Shown: one piece after another, positions 30,831 through 38,514 of the stretch
Numbering within the stretch: the stretch's first letter is position 1
Layout of the letters: every line of letters begins with the position of its first letter
Source: a virus
IMG/VR virus record: IMGVR_UViG_3300000553_004736
Span: 1 to 48,188 of that record
Reading direction: 5' to 3' (one strand)
Length of the DNA: 48,188 bases
Made by a program: the position numbers and the translations under genes
Notes under the pieces: model-generated
Database searches by the model: none
What the model saw: only the letters and a program-made list of their open reading frames with translations
Told to the model about the DNA's origin: nothing

Positions 30831-31235
30831 TCATGTAACATCTGGTTGTTGCGCAACATGTTGCGGCGTTGCGCCTTTGGTTTTCTTGCGGTAGTTGCGG
30901 AAATACTCCGCCCTGCTACCGTCCTTCTGTTGCCCCTGGCCGCGATACAGCTCGTAGTTCACCACCAGCCATCCGCCGGGTTCAGGCACCAGTCTTCGCC
31001 CCTCGTGGTCAGGGGTGCGGCTGTAGGGATCCGGGGCAGCGAGGCGAGCCAGGCAGGTTTCCGTTTCAGGAATTGTAGCCCCGAGAATCCGCGCCATGCC
31101 CGGGACAGACCCATCCACGTGCCCGTGAGCATCGGCCATGGCCAGCATGGCGATCCACAAACGGAATGTCTTGTCGTCCTCACACCAGATTGAGCTTGTA
31201 ACGATTGAGGCCGAAAGCTTCGCGTAGCCAGCCAT
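30831..31235 (-). CDS. Replisome-organiser-like replication protein
   Basis: 134 residues from the ATG at 31235, overlapping the primase stop. MAGYAKLSASIVTSSIWCED, then KTFRLWIAMLAMADAHGHVD and SVPGMARILGATIPETETCL, ends with a basic tail (EYFRNYRKKTKGATPQ). The winged-helix-like N-terminal part matches proteins placed near phage replication initiators (DnaD/O-type organisers). The 3' end carries nested palindromes and GCATAN repeats lie just downstream. The role is inferred. Confidence 0.65.
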   Translation of the reverse strand: MAGYAKLSASIVTSSIWCEDDKTFRLWIAMLAMADAHGHVDGSVPGMARILGATIPETETCLARLAAPDPYSRTPDHEGRRLVPEPGGWLVVNYELYRGQGQQKDGSRAEYFRNYRKKTKGATPQHVAQQPDVT

Positions 31236-32188
31236 CACGCCACTCCTTGCAATTGTTGGGCTTCGGCCCACATGTCGTTCCAGTCACTATCGGGATTTGG
31301 GGGGATTTTGACCTCAACGTCGAACCCTTTGAGCCTGAGCAATCGGCCTTTCTCGTATGCCGCGCTCTGTCCCACATAGTTCCGATCGTTGTCACCGAAA
31401 ATGATCACGCTCTTTACGCCCTCGGGGGGAACCCATCCCAGGATTCCGTTCGCGCTGATCCCGGCCCAAACAGGCAGCCCAAAGAGCTTCGAGGCGCTGA
31501 TGCAGGTCTCGATGCCCTCACCGATTCCCAAACGCTCCTGGAGGGCTCCCAGGCGCACGGCGGCCCCTTCCAGCGGAAGGCCAGCCATGATCTTTCGCAC
31601 CGGATCCAGGTTCGCCTTGAAACCGTCCGCGGTGAGGTAGGTCCGGTGGACGCTAACCCCGTTTTTCTTGTCGTCCAGGCTCGGGCTGCGCATGATGGCC
31701 AGCATCGCCGGGTAGCAGTCCCGGGTGTCCGGGGCGTAGCGCAGGTTTGGGTGGTACCGGAGATCCTTGATGAATCCCGAGGGATCGCCGCAGCGCCGCT
31801 CCAGGTAGAGCCAGGCGGGATTGCCCGGGGTGACACGGTCGGCGCCCCCGAGCACCCGCTTGATACTGGCCGTCTTGTCCTCAGCGGAGCGCTTCTGCTT
31901 GACCACGTCGGCATGGACCACGCCCAGGATGGAATCGACTTCCTTGGCGGCCTTGCCGAATTCCCAGCCCTTCAGTTCCATGAGCAGGCGCATCCCGGTG
32001 CCGGCCCCGCACTGGGAGCAGTAGAAACTTCCGGTGCCCTCCTTGTTATCCCAACGGAATCTGTCTTCTCCCCCACATGTGGGACAGGGGCCGTGCTCAT
32101 CCTTCAGGAATTTTTCATCCATCCCGAACTTGATCAGGATTTCGCGCCACCGGCCCCGGGCGGCTTCGGTCGTTTTCTCCATGCTCAT
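31235..32188 (-). CDS. DNA primase (zinc ribbon + Toprim)
   Basis: 317 residues from the ATG at 32188, overlapping the helicase stop. The zinc ribbon is C35-P-T-C38 ... C57-S-Q-C60 (GPCPTCGGEDRFRWDNKEG, SFYCSQCGAG). The Toprim domain follows with GIGEGIETCISA (catalytic Glu) and VIIFGDNDRN (DxD). The order and length match P4 alpha/phage primases without a fused helicase; a separate helicase is encoded next. It makes primers for phage DNA replication. Confidence 0.88.
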   Translation of the reverse strand: MSMEKTTEAARGRWREILIKFGMDEKFLKDEHGPCPTCGGEDRFRWDNKEGTGSFYCSQCGAGTGMRLLMELKGWEFGKAAKEVDSILGVVHADVVKQKRSAEDKTASIKRVLGGADRVTPGNPAWLYLERRCGDPSGFIKDLRYHPNLRYAPDTRDCYPAMLAIMRSPSLDDKKNGVSVHRTYLTADGFKANLDPVRKIMAGLPLEGAAVRLGALQERLGIGEGIETCISASKLFGLPVWAGISANGILGWVPPEGVKSVIIFGDNDRNYVGQSAAYEKGRLLRLKGFDVEVKIPPNPDSDWNDMWAEAQQLQGVA

Positions 32189-33828
32189 GCGGCCACCTTC
32201 CGTTTGGCAGGGGAGTTTCCCCATGCCGTGTAGATGGACCGGATCTTATTCACCGTGTTCCGGTTCGGCTGAGTTTCGGGGGCCGTGGCGACGCTCATCC
32301 CCCGTGGCGGCCACTCGTTGGTGATCGCCTTATACAGGGCCATGACGCGCTTCTCACGCTTCTCTGGATCAGTGATGGAACTGGCGCGGACATAGGTTGC
32401 TACCTGGGAATACAGGTCAGTCTTGTCCTTGGCGATATGCTTCCCGTTCTCCAGGGTGATCTCGGTCATTTCTCCCGGCAGAGCCTCAACCAGGCTCTTC
32501 GGGTCGGGCTTGTAGCCGCACCTCACGCACTTGAGGCCCATGGGGGTATACCCGCACTTGGGGCACTTCTTCGGCTCCTTGATTTCGTCCTTGCGGATTT
32601 CCTTGTCCAAGCGTTCACCGTCGTTCAGCTTGTCCAGGCCCTCGTAGTAGATTTTCGAGAAGTCATCGGCAAAGCGGATGATGTTGCCGCTGAAGTCCAG
32701 GAGGTAGCAGTCCTTTTTGCCGGTTTCCTTGGAGGCGCGGAGGCCCCTGCCCCACATCTGGATCGCGGTGCTGAGGCTCTTCCTGAGGGGACGGCAGTCG
32801 CAGACGCACCCGATATCCTTCACGTCGAACCCTTTGGCTAAGGCCTCGACGCTGATCAAAACAAGGATATCGCCGTCTTGGAACCCTTGCAGGATCCGGG
32901 CCCGTTCGTCATCCTCGGTATCGGCGCAGAAGGTGGCCGCGGGGATACCCGCCTCGTTGAACTGGCGGCACATCTCCTCGCAGTGCAGGATCGTGGACCC
33001 AAACACGATGCTTTTCCGGCCCTCGGCATAGCGGGTCCATTCCTGGATCACATCTCCGACGATGACCAGTTCCCGCTCTGCCGCCGCGGCATCGGTCCAC
33101 TCACCGCCGGAAGTCTCGGCGCCGGCCATGTCGGGCTTCCGGCAACTGAAGATCCGCATGGGGACCAGAATCCCCTTCTTGGTCAGTTCGTCCATGGTGG
33201 CGGCGTTGACCAGTTTGTTGAACACCTTGCCCAGGCCAGGGCTGAACGGCGTTGCGGAAAGGCCGATGACAATAGCCTTGCATTTCGTGGATTTAATGTA
33301 ATCAACCCACGTTTTATACATCGCATGGGCTTCGTCAATGATGATCACGGCCATGTCCTGGGGCCAACCGCGACGCATGAGGGTCTGGCAACTGGCGATC
33401 TGGAAGGGCCGGGACAGATCGAACATGGGATTCTGGGCCTGGATGATGCCGTGGTATCCCAGACCAACCTCACGGGCAACGTCAGAGGTCTGGGAAATAA
33501 GGGTTTTACGGTCGGCCAGGAACATGGACCGGCTCCCCTTCTTGACGCCCTCGTTCACCACGTTGAGCGCCAGAATCGTTTTCCCGGCCCCGGTGGGAGC
33601 CATGACCAGAACCCGGCACAGGTCCTGATAGTCTTCCTCTTCTTCCCGTGTTTCTCGCGCTTCCCTTTCCTTGTCGGATTCCATCACCCGAACCGCTGCT
33701 TCCGCTTCCCGCTTCACCTTGCGGTCATGCTGGGCCTTCAATGATTCACGGACGGCCTCCCGAATTGCCTGATGGGCGGTGGCTTGGAAATCATGAAGGG
33801 CTGGGAATTCTCCTTGGAAGAGGCTCAT
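32185..33828 (-). CDS. DEAD/DEAH-box superfamily II helicase with zinc ribbon
   Basis: 547 residues. A helical N-terminal extension precedes Walker A APTGAGKT (77-84), DEAH (165-168) and GLSATPFSPGLGK. The second lobe shows SIVFGSTILHCEEMCRQFNE, LISVEALAKGFDVKDIGCVC and QMWGRGLRA (motif VI). A zinc ribbon, CPKCGYTPMGLKCVRCGY, lies near residue 430. It resembles UvsW/RecQ-type phage helicases associated with replication/recombination. Coupling to the primase gene suggests a replisome partner. Confidence 0.88.
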   Translation of the reverse strand: MSLFQGEFPALHDFQATAHQAIREAVRESLKAQHDRKVKREAEAAVRVMESDKEREARETREEEEDYQDLCRVLVMAPTGAGKTILALNVVNEGVKKGSRSMFLADRKTLISQTSDVAREVGLGYHGIIQAQNPMFDLSRPFQIASCQTLMRRGWPQDMAVIIIDEAHAMYKTWVDYIKSTKCKAIVIGLSATPFSPGLGKVFNKLVNAATMDELTKKGILVPMRIFSCRKPDMAGAETSGGEWTDAAAAERELVIVGDVIQEWTRYAEGRKSIVFGSTILHCEEMCRQFNEAGIPAATFCADTEDDERARILQGFQDGDILVLISVEALAKGFDVKDIGCVCDCRPLRKSLSTAIQMWGRGLRASKETGKKDCYLLDFSGNIIRFADDFSKIYYEGLDKLNDGERLDKEIRKDEIKEPKKCPKCGYTPMGLKCVRCGYKPDPKSLVEALPGEMTEITLENGKHIAKDKTDLYSQVATYVRASSITDPEKREKRVMALYKAITNEWPPRGMSVATAPETQPNRNTVNKIRSIYTAWGNSPAKRKVAA

Positions 33829-34796
33829 CCTGCGGCCTCCAATTCGGATTCGTCCTCACGGGTTTCGAGCATTTCGTCTTCGAGGTTCGAATCCTCGCCC
33901 TTGGAGCTTTCGAGCTTCTTGATCTTCCGCAGGGCAGATTCCAGGCGCTTGGCCAAGTCATGGTTGCCGACCTGGAGCCCCTTGTTCTGGGACACGACGA
34001 CCCGGGCCATCTCCCGGCACTTCTTGAGGTCATCCATCATGACGTTCAACCGCCCATCAGGATTGACCGCCTTTGCCAGGGTTTCATTCTCAGCGATAGC
34101 GTCCTTGAGCATGCTGCCCTGCTCGGCATACTGCTCCCGCAGCGCTTCGTTCTCAGTTCGCAGCGCCCCTGCTTCCGCCTGTGCCTCAGCCAGGAGGCGC
34201 GAGAGCTGCGCGATGCGGGCGTCCCTGTCATCCTTCGCCTTGGCGGGCGCCGGAGCCTTGATGGCCTCCTTGCGCTCAGCGGCGGGCATCTGGGAGACTT
34301 CCGCGGCACGCTCCAGGCTGATCGACTTGGACGCGAGGGCCTGGGCCACATCGGGATCAGCCGCCCTCGCCACCTGGGCCGCCTTGACGGCGGTTCCGTG
34401 GCTCACGTCCAGCGTCTTCTCGATCTGGCTCACGGTCGGAGTGGTCAATTTTGACCGATCCTCCCCCTTGGCCTCGCTGGCGGTGGCCAGCATCGCCATG
34501 TATTCCGACATGACCGTGACGCGCTCGACGGGGCTCATGTGCCGACGGTGCATGTTGCTGGAGCAGACGAAGGACCAGGGATCGGTGTTGAGCTTGAGGT
34601 TCGTGGTCTTGGGCTTCACCTTGGCCAGGAGACACGCCTGATAGCGGTTCCAGCCGTCCAGGACCATCCTGTCGTGCATGGTGATGGGCTGGAGTTGGCC
34701 CTGCCCCTTGATGTCCTTGGCGAGGGCCTTGAGATCGTCCCCGGCGAGGTCGAACCGGGCGAAGAGAGCGGAGAGGGGGTGGCGTTGCATGTTCAT
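33825..34796 (-). CDS. ParB-like protein with C-terminal coiled coil
   Basis: 323 residues. The N-terminal half has the ParB nuclease-like fold: LSALFARFDLAGDDLKALAK, GQLQPITMHDRMVLDGWNRY, SSNMHRRHMSPVERVTVM. A helix-turn-helix follows (VSQIEKTLDVSHGTAVKAAQ). The C-terminal third is a long coiled coil (RLLAEAQAEAGALRTENEAL). No ParA gene is present, so plasmid-type partition is unlikely. It may act as a transcription or replication regulator. A GGTCAATTTTGACC palindrome lies in the coding region. Confidence 0.75.
   Translation of the reverse strand: MNMQRHPLSALFARFDLAGDDLKALAKDIKGQGQLQPITMHDRMVLDGWNRYQACLLAKVKPKTTNLKLNTDPWSFVCSSNMHRRHMSPVERVTVMSEYMAMLATASEAKGEDRSKLTTPTVSQIEKTLDVSHGTAVKAAQVARAADPDVAQALASKSISLERAAEVSQMPAAERKEAIKAPAPAKAKDDRDARIAQLSRLLAEAQAEAGALRTENEALREQYAEQGSMLKDAIAENETLAKAVNPDGRLNVMMDDLKKCREMARVVVSQNKGLQVGNHDLAKRLESALRKIKKLESSKGEDSNLEDEMLETREDESELEAAG
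34443..34456. repeat. Dispersed 14-base palindrome, copy 7
   Basis: GGTCAATTTTGACC in the ParB-like gene, identical to copy 5. Confidence 0.7.
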
Positions 34797-35164
34797 GCGG
34801 CAATATCCTCAAGAATCAGGACGGTGAAGGGTTTCTCCCCTTTGTTCAGGGGAATCTGTATCGGGGTTCCGTGTTCGATGAAGGCGGGCGCATCGTCCAC
34901 CAGGAGTTGCCAGAGCACCAGGCAGTCCACGATGCCTTTGCAGCCTCCGTGAATGTTGGCTTCGTCCTGGTGCTGGCCGTTCCGATGGTGCCGCTCGATG
35001 GTCAGCCGGCGCTTGCCCTTGGCCTTCGGGATCTTGAGGAAGGTGGAGGCGGCCCGGATGAGCATGGACCAGTCCCGCTTGACCCGGCGGCGCAAGGCCC
35101 AGTGCTGGCCGTCTCGCACATTTTGAGAGGGTGTGGGCCAGTCGATGCGAAGGGAATAGATCAC
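34793..35164 (-). CDS. rusA: RusA-like Holliday junction resolvase
   Basis: 123 residues from the GTG at 35164, overlapping the stop of the gene upstream as GTGA. The start VIYSLRIDWPTPSQNVRDGQ and the later DEANIHGGCKGIVDCLVLWQ, LLVDDAPAFIEHGTPIQI follow the RusA layout: an N-terminal strand, then D-x(2)-N ... K ... D-x-L ... DD with the catalytic Asp pair. It resolves Holliday junctions and branched DNA before packaging. Family assignment is by motif, not by close similarity. Confidence 0.72.
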   Translation of the reverse strand: MIYSLRIDWPTPSQNVRDGQHWALRRRVKRDWSMLIRAASTFLKIPKAKGKRRLTIERHHRNGQHQDEANIHGGCKGIVDCLVLWQLLVDDAPAFIEHGTPIQIPLNKGEKPFTVLILEDIAA

Positions 35165-35349
35165 ACCGCCTCCGCGAACAAGGGCGTGCCCAGGCATGAA
35201 GCCTTGCTCTGGGCGTATTTGCGGACTCGCTTAGCGGTGGTCTTTCCCACGCCGGTTTTCTTGGCGCAGTGCGGCCCGATGCCGAGCCTGACCGATTCCA
35301 CCGTCTTCAGGGCCCGATGGCAAATAACACAGCGCGGGGAGGCGGTCAT
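35161..35349 (-). CDS. Small zinc protein, DUF6011-like
   Basis: 62 residues: PRCVICHRALKTVESVRLGI, GPHCAKKTGVGKTTAKRVRK. The C-x2-C ... ES-x2-L-G-x-G-P-x-C pattern is that of DUF6011, a small zinc-binding module common in phages and in PARP-like contexts. A basic C-terminal tail could bind nucleic acid. Coupled on both sides. Confidence 0.65.
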   Translation of the reverse strand: MTASPRCVICHRALKTVESVRLGIGPHCAKKTGVGKTTAKRVRKYAQSKASCLGTPLFAEAV

Positions 35350-35531
35350 ACGTCACCTCCAAACAGCGCCGAACCCTTGGCCGCCTCCCTAGCAAGGGCC
35401 TGTTCCTTGCGCTCCTGGGCTTTCCGTTCAGCCTCTTGTTCTTCGGGGGTCTTGATCCCCTGCGCATGCCGAATCAACTCGCTCTTGGCGTGCTGCCGGC
35501 ACTGGAAGGCATCATGCTTCAACCCGCTCAT
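35346..35531 (-). CDS. Small helical protein
   Basis: 61 residues: MSGLKHDAFQCRQHAKSELI, HAQGIKTPEEQEAERKAQER, then KEQALAREAAKGSALFGGDV. Strongly charged helix in the middle. Cys and His at the start (FQCRQHAKSEL). Coupled to both neighbours. Function unknown. Confidence 0.5.
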   Translation of the reverse strand: MSGLKHDAFQCRQHAKSELIRHAQGIKTPEEQEAERKAQERKEQALAREAAKGSALFGGDV

Positions 35532-35908
35532 GCGAAGGCCTCCTCATCGAAGAGGGACAGCTGGACCCCGGCGCTCAGCAGCGGAGCAACAGGCAACGCC
35601 GCAGGAGCTGGAGGCACCGGCAGAGCCGGCGCTGTCGGCAAGGGCTCCCCATCCGCCCCGAATGGGAGCGGCCTGGAAGCGTCCTCCTGGCTCAGGCCAG
35701 CTTCGAGTCCCGCGAGGAAATCCCGCATCACCGGGCGTCCGTCGATGCGGTCCAGGGCGTCCAGGAAATGCTCGAAGGACAGGGCGCCCTGCTCAACCCG
35801 CCGGTCTCCCTTGATAGCCACACGGACCCAGCGAGCCTCTGAATCCGACCATGTTTGCTGGCCGCCCCAACCGCCGCGATATTGGAAGTCGAGAGTCTTG
35901 GCGGTCAT
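35528..35908 (-). CDS. Uncharacterised protein of the methyltransferase operon
   Basis: 126 residues from the ATG at 35908, overlapping the stop of the fusion gene. MTAKTLDFQYRGGWGGQQTW, SDSEARWVRVAIKGDRRVEQ, FEHFLDALDRIDGRPVMRDF and a Pro/Ala linker to QLSLFDEEAFA. The open frame continues upstream only as a shadow. The C-terminal QLSLFDEE resembles short linear motifs that bind the beta clamp (QxxLF-type), which is a tentative reading. Confidence 0.5.
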   Translation of the reverse strand: MTAKTLDFQYRGGWGGQQTWSDSEARWVRVAIKGDRRVEQGALSFEHFLDALDRIDGRPVMRDFLAGLEAGLSQEDASRPLPFGADGEPLPTAPALPVPPAPAALPVAPLLSAGVQLSLFDEEAFA

Positions 35909-38514
35909 GATGCCGCCTCTCCGTCCAACCCTTCCAGGTCGAACAGCGCGGGCATGTTCAGCTTGAATTCTTCGGCCTTGCAATAGTTCACGCCGTCGAG
36001 GAAATACTGGGGGTTCAGTTCCGAGGCCTGCCCGCGGCGCCCGAGCTTCATGGCCCGCACCGGAACGGTCATCAGGCCGCCGAACGGATCGTAGACCAGT
36101 TCCCCCTTGTTGGAGTAACGGGTGATCAGGCGGTCCACGATGTCGAACTGGAGCGGGCAGACATGGTTCGCAAGGCCCTTCTGGGTCTGGGAGCCGTTGA
36201 GCGTGAGCATCCGCTGGACGTCGTGCCACACGTCCGGGTGATGGCTGCCAGGCGCGATGCTCATGAAGGTGGCCGGCAGGCTCCCCCGGAAGTCCATGTC
36301 CTCACCGATGCGGATGTGGGCCTCATGGTCGTAGATCCGCTCAAGGGAAAACTGAGTGAACATGCTGGCGAGTTCCCCGGCGTCATAACCCTTCATCTCT
36401 TCGGATGTCAGCAGGCGGTTCCCCGAGCTGCGCCAGAAGGCGTGAGCGTCAACCTGCCACCGAGCCCGGCTGTAGCCTGTGCCAGGGAGCGGATGCAGGG
36501 TCCGATCGAAGTCAACGGCTTCTGGCACCTCTGCTTCCTCGAAAAGCATTTCCTGGCCCGCCTGGCACTGCGGCTTCTCCTTGGTCACCCGCACATCCGC
36601 GTAGCCCTTGCACCGGTCGGTCTGGGGCTTCCGGAACAGCAGGACGTATTCAGGCGAGCCGACGCCCATCTTGGTCGAATCCTTGCAGTTCTCGGACCAC
36701 CCGAGGCGGTAGGTCTGGTTGTTCTCCCGGACCACATCGGTAACCACGGTGATCATGCCCATGTAGTCGAAACCGTGTTTCAGACCATGGAACAGCGCCT
36801 CGGCATGGAAGGGGCTCACAGTCGGGGCCCCTGCCCCAGTCACGTTGCCGAACAGGATCCTGTCCTTGACGTGGCAGCAGTAGATCCGCCCCGGCTTGAG
36901 GATGCGCAGCAGTTCCGGGGTGAGGAAGTCCATCTGCGCCCAGAAATGCTCATTACCGGTCGTGTGCCCGAAATCGTTGAAACTGGGCGTGTATTCGTAG
37001 TGGTTCGAGAAGGGGATACTGGTGACGATGAGGTCACAGTGGTTCTCAGGCTGCAACCGCGCTTCCAAGACGCAGTCGTTATTCGCCACCTTGTAATGCG
37101 CCCCACTCTGCTCGATCCGCTCAACCCCGATGGTGCGGGCCAGGATCTGGTTGATGTCCATCTCGGCAAGGCCGTTGGCCTTGATGATCTCGCTCATGTT
37201 GTTCACCAGTTGGATGTGATCTGCCCATTTCTTTTTAAGAACGTCCACTACGTCGCGCTCTGCCTCGGAATAGATGATGTCGATCCGGCAGGAATACGGC
37301 TGGAGGAAGCGGAATATGCGGTGAATTGACTGGATGAAGTCATTAAATTTATAGCCAACACCAACGAAGATGGCCCGATGGCAGAACCGCTGGAAGTTGC
37401 AGCCGCTCCCGCTCAATTCCGGCTTGGACGCCAAGTATTTGAGTTCTCCATCCGAGAAGGCGATAACGCGCTGTTCCCGAATGTCCAGGTCCAAGCTGCC
37501 GTAGACCTCGCTGGCATCCGGGAGAGCTGACTTGATGGCCCGGCGTTCATCCTCCAGGTCATGCCAGAGCAGGAAATGGTCATCAGGGGAGGCTTCGATG
37601 ATGTCCATCATCTTGGCGACGCGGCCCTCCAGACTTTCCCGCTTGGCGATGGCCGCCTTCTGGAGTCCCATGGCGGAATTCTGGAAGAGGGGCACCTGGC
37701 CGTCCCGATCCGGGAGGACGTGGGTATGGTCCACCGGGACCTCATGCCAGACCACTTCCAGGGGCGGAAGGTCATAGCCTTCATCTGAATAGCCGATGTC
37801 GCTGGGCTTCTGGAGGAAGATGGCCCAGGAATGGAGCCAGAGCCAGAACTCCTTTTCGTGGTGAGGGTAGAGCGTGAGGTTCCCGGCCTGGCTCGAATCG
37901 CGCTGGAAAAACCGGGTGAGGCACTGGCCGGTGTCCATGATCCCGAGGAATCCGGCGTAGTGGATCAATTCCTTGTAACGGTTCGGGCTGGGCGTGGCCG
38001 TAGCGACGAACTTGAAGCGCACCTTCTTGAACAGGGTCAGGAACGACTGGTAGGTCAGGCTCCCGTAGCTCCGGAGAACCGAAGCCTCATCCAGGGAAAC
38101 GGCGGTGAACAGATCCACGTCCAGCTTGCCGTCCCGGATGCTCTCGTAGTTGGTCAGGTAGAATCCGGAGTCCTCAGGCGCCATCTCTTCGGCCCTGCGG
38201 ATGAATTTGTATTCCACCCCGACTTTGAGGCCGTCGCGCTTGAACTCCTGCCGGACGCCCAGGGGCACGACCACCAGGACAGGGCCGCCGGCATGGGCCT
38301 TGATGAGCCGCAGGGCCTCGGTTTCCATCAGGGTCTTGCCTAGGCCGAAGGCGGCGAAGATGGCCCGCCTGCCACCCTTGACGGCCCAGCGAACGATATC
38401 CCGCTGGTGTGGCTTGAGAATGGGCGAGATGTCTTCCAGGGCCACGTCGAAGCCGGTTGCCGGCGCAATGGTGATCTTGGCCCGGAGGAAGGTGAGATAG
38501 GGATCCTCGGTCAT
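35905..38514 (-). CDS. SNF2-like helicase fused to N4/N6 DNA methyltransferase
   Basis: 869 residues. N-terminal helicase: Q-like LKPHQRDIVRW (33-43), Walker A AAFGLGKT (54-61), motif II SLDEAS (140-145; DEAS rather than DEAH), motif III ATATP (171-175), motif VI-like QSIHRIFRF near 400. From about 480 a beta-class amino-methyltransferase follows: catalytic TSIPF (498-502, an atypical form of the S/D/N-P-P-Y/F motif), ILKPGRIYCCHVKDR, and motif I YDPFGGLMTVPVRAMKLGRRG near 800-820. Motif IV before motif I fits the beta order. It could remodel and methylate phage DNA; whether it guards against host restriction is inferred. Confidence 0.82.
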   Translation of the reverse strand: MTEDPYLTFLRAKITIAPATGFDVALEDISPILKPHQRDIVRWAVKGGRRAIFAAFGLGKTLMETEALRLIKAHAGGPVLVVVPLGVRQEFKRDGLKVGVEYKFIRRAEEMAPEDSGFYLTNYESIRDGKLDVDLFTAVSLDEASVLRSYGSLTYQSFLTLFKKVRFKFVATATPSPNRYKELIHYAGFLGIMDTGQCLTRFFQRDSSQAGNLTLYPHHEKEFWLWLHSWAIFLQKPSDIGYSDEGYDLPPLEVVWHEVPVDHTHVLPDRDGQVPLFQNSAMGLQKAAIAKRESLEGRVAKMMDIIEASPDDHFLLWHDLEDERRAIKSALPDASEVYGSLDLDIREQRVIAFSDGELKYLASKPELSGSGCNFQRFCHRAIFVGVGYKFNDFIQSIHRIFRFLQPYSCRIDIIYSEAERDVVDVLKKKWADHIQLVNNMSEIIKANGLAEMDINQILARTIGVERIEQSGAHYKVANNDCVLEARLQPENHCDLIVTSIPFSNHYEYTPSFNDFGHTTGNEHFWAQMDFLTPELLRILKPGRIYCCHVKDRILFGNVTGAGAPTVSPFHAEALFHGLKHGFDYMGMITVVTDVVRENNQTYRLGWSENCKDSTKMGVGSPEYVLLFRKPQTDRCKGYADVRVTKEKPQCQAGQEMLFEEAEVPEAVDFDRTLHPLPGTGYSRARWQVDAHAFWRSSGNRLLTSEEMKGYDAGELASMFTQFSLERIYDHEAHIRIGEDMDFRGSLPATFMSIAPGSHHPDVWHDVQRMLTLNGSQTQKGLANHVCPLQFDIVDRLITRYSNKGELVYDPFGGLMTVPVRAMKLGRRGQASELNPQYFLDGVNYCKAEEFKLNMPALFDLEGLDGEAAS

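Noticed and set aside
30763-30834. 23-codon ORF overlapping the stop of the replication gene
   Set aside because: Although ATGA-coupled, it is built from the GCATAN repeats (several Met) and has no ribosome site of its own.
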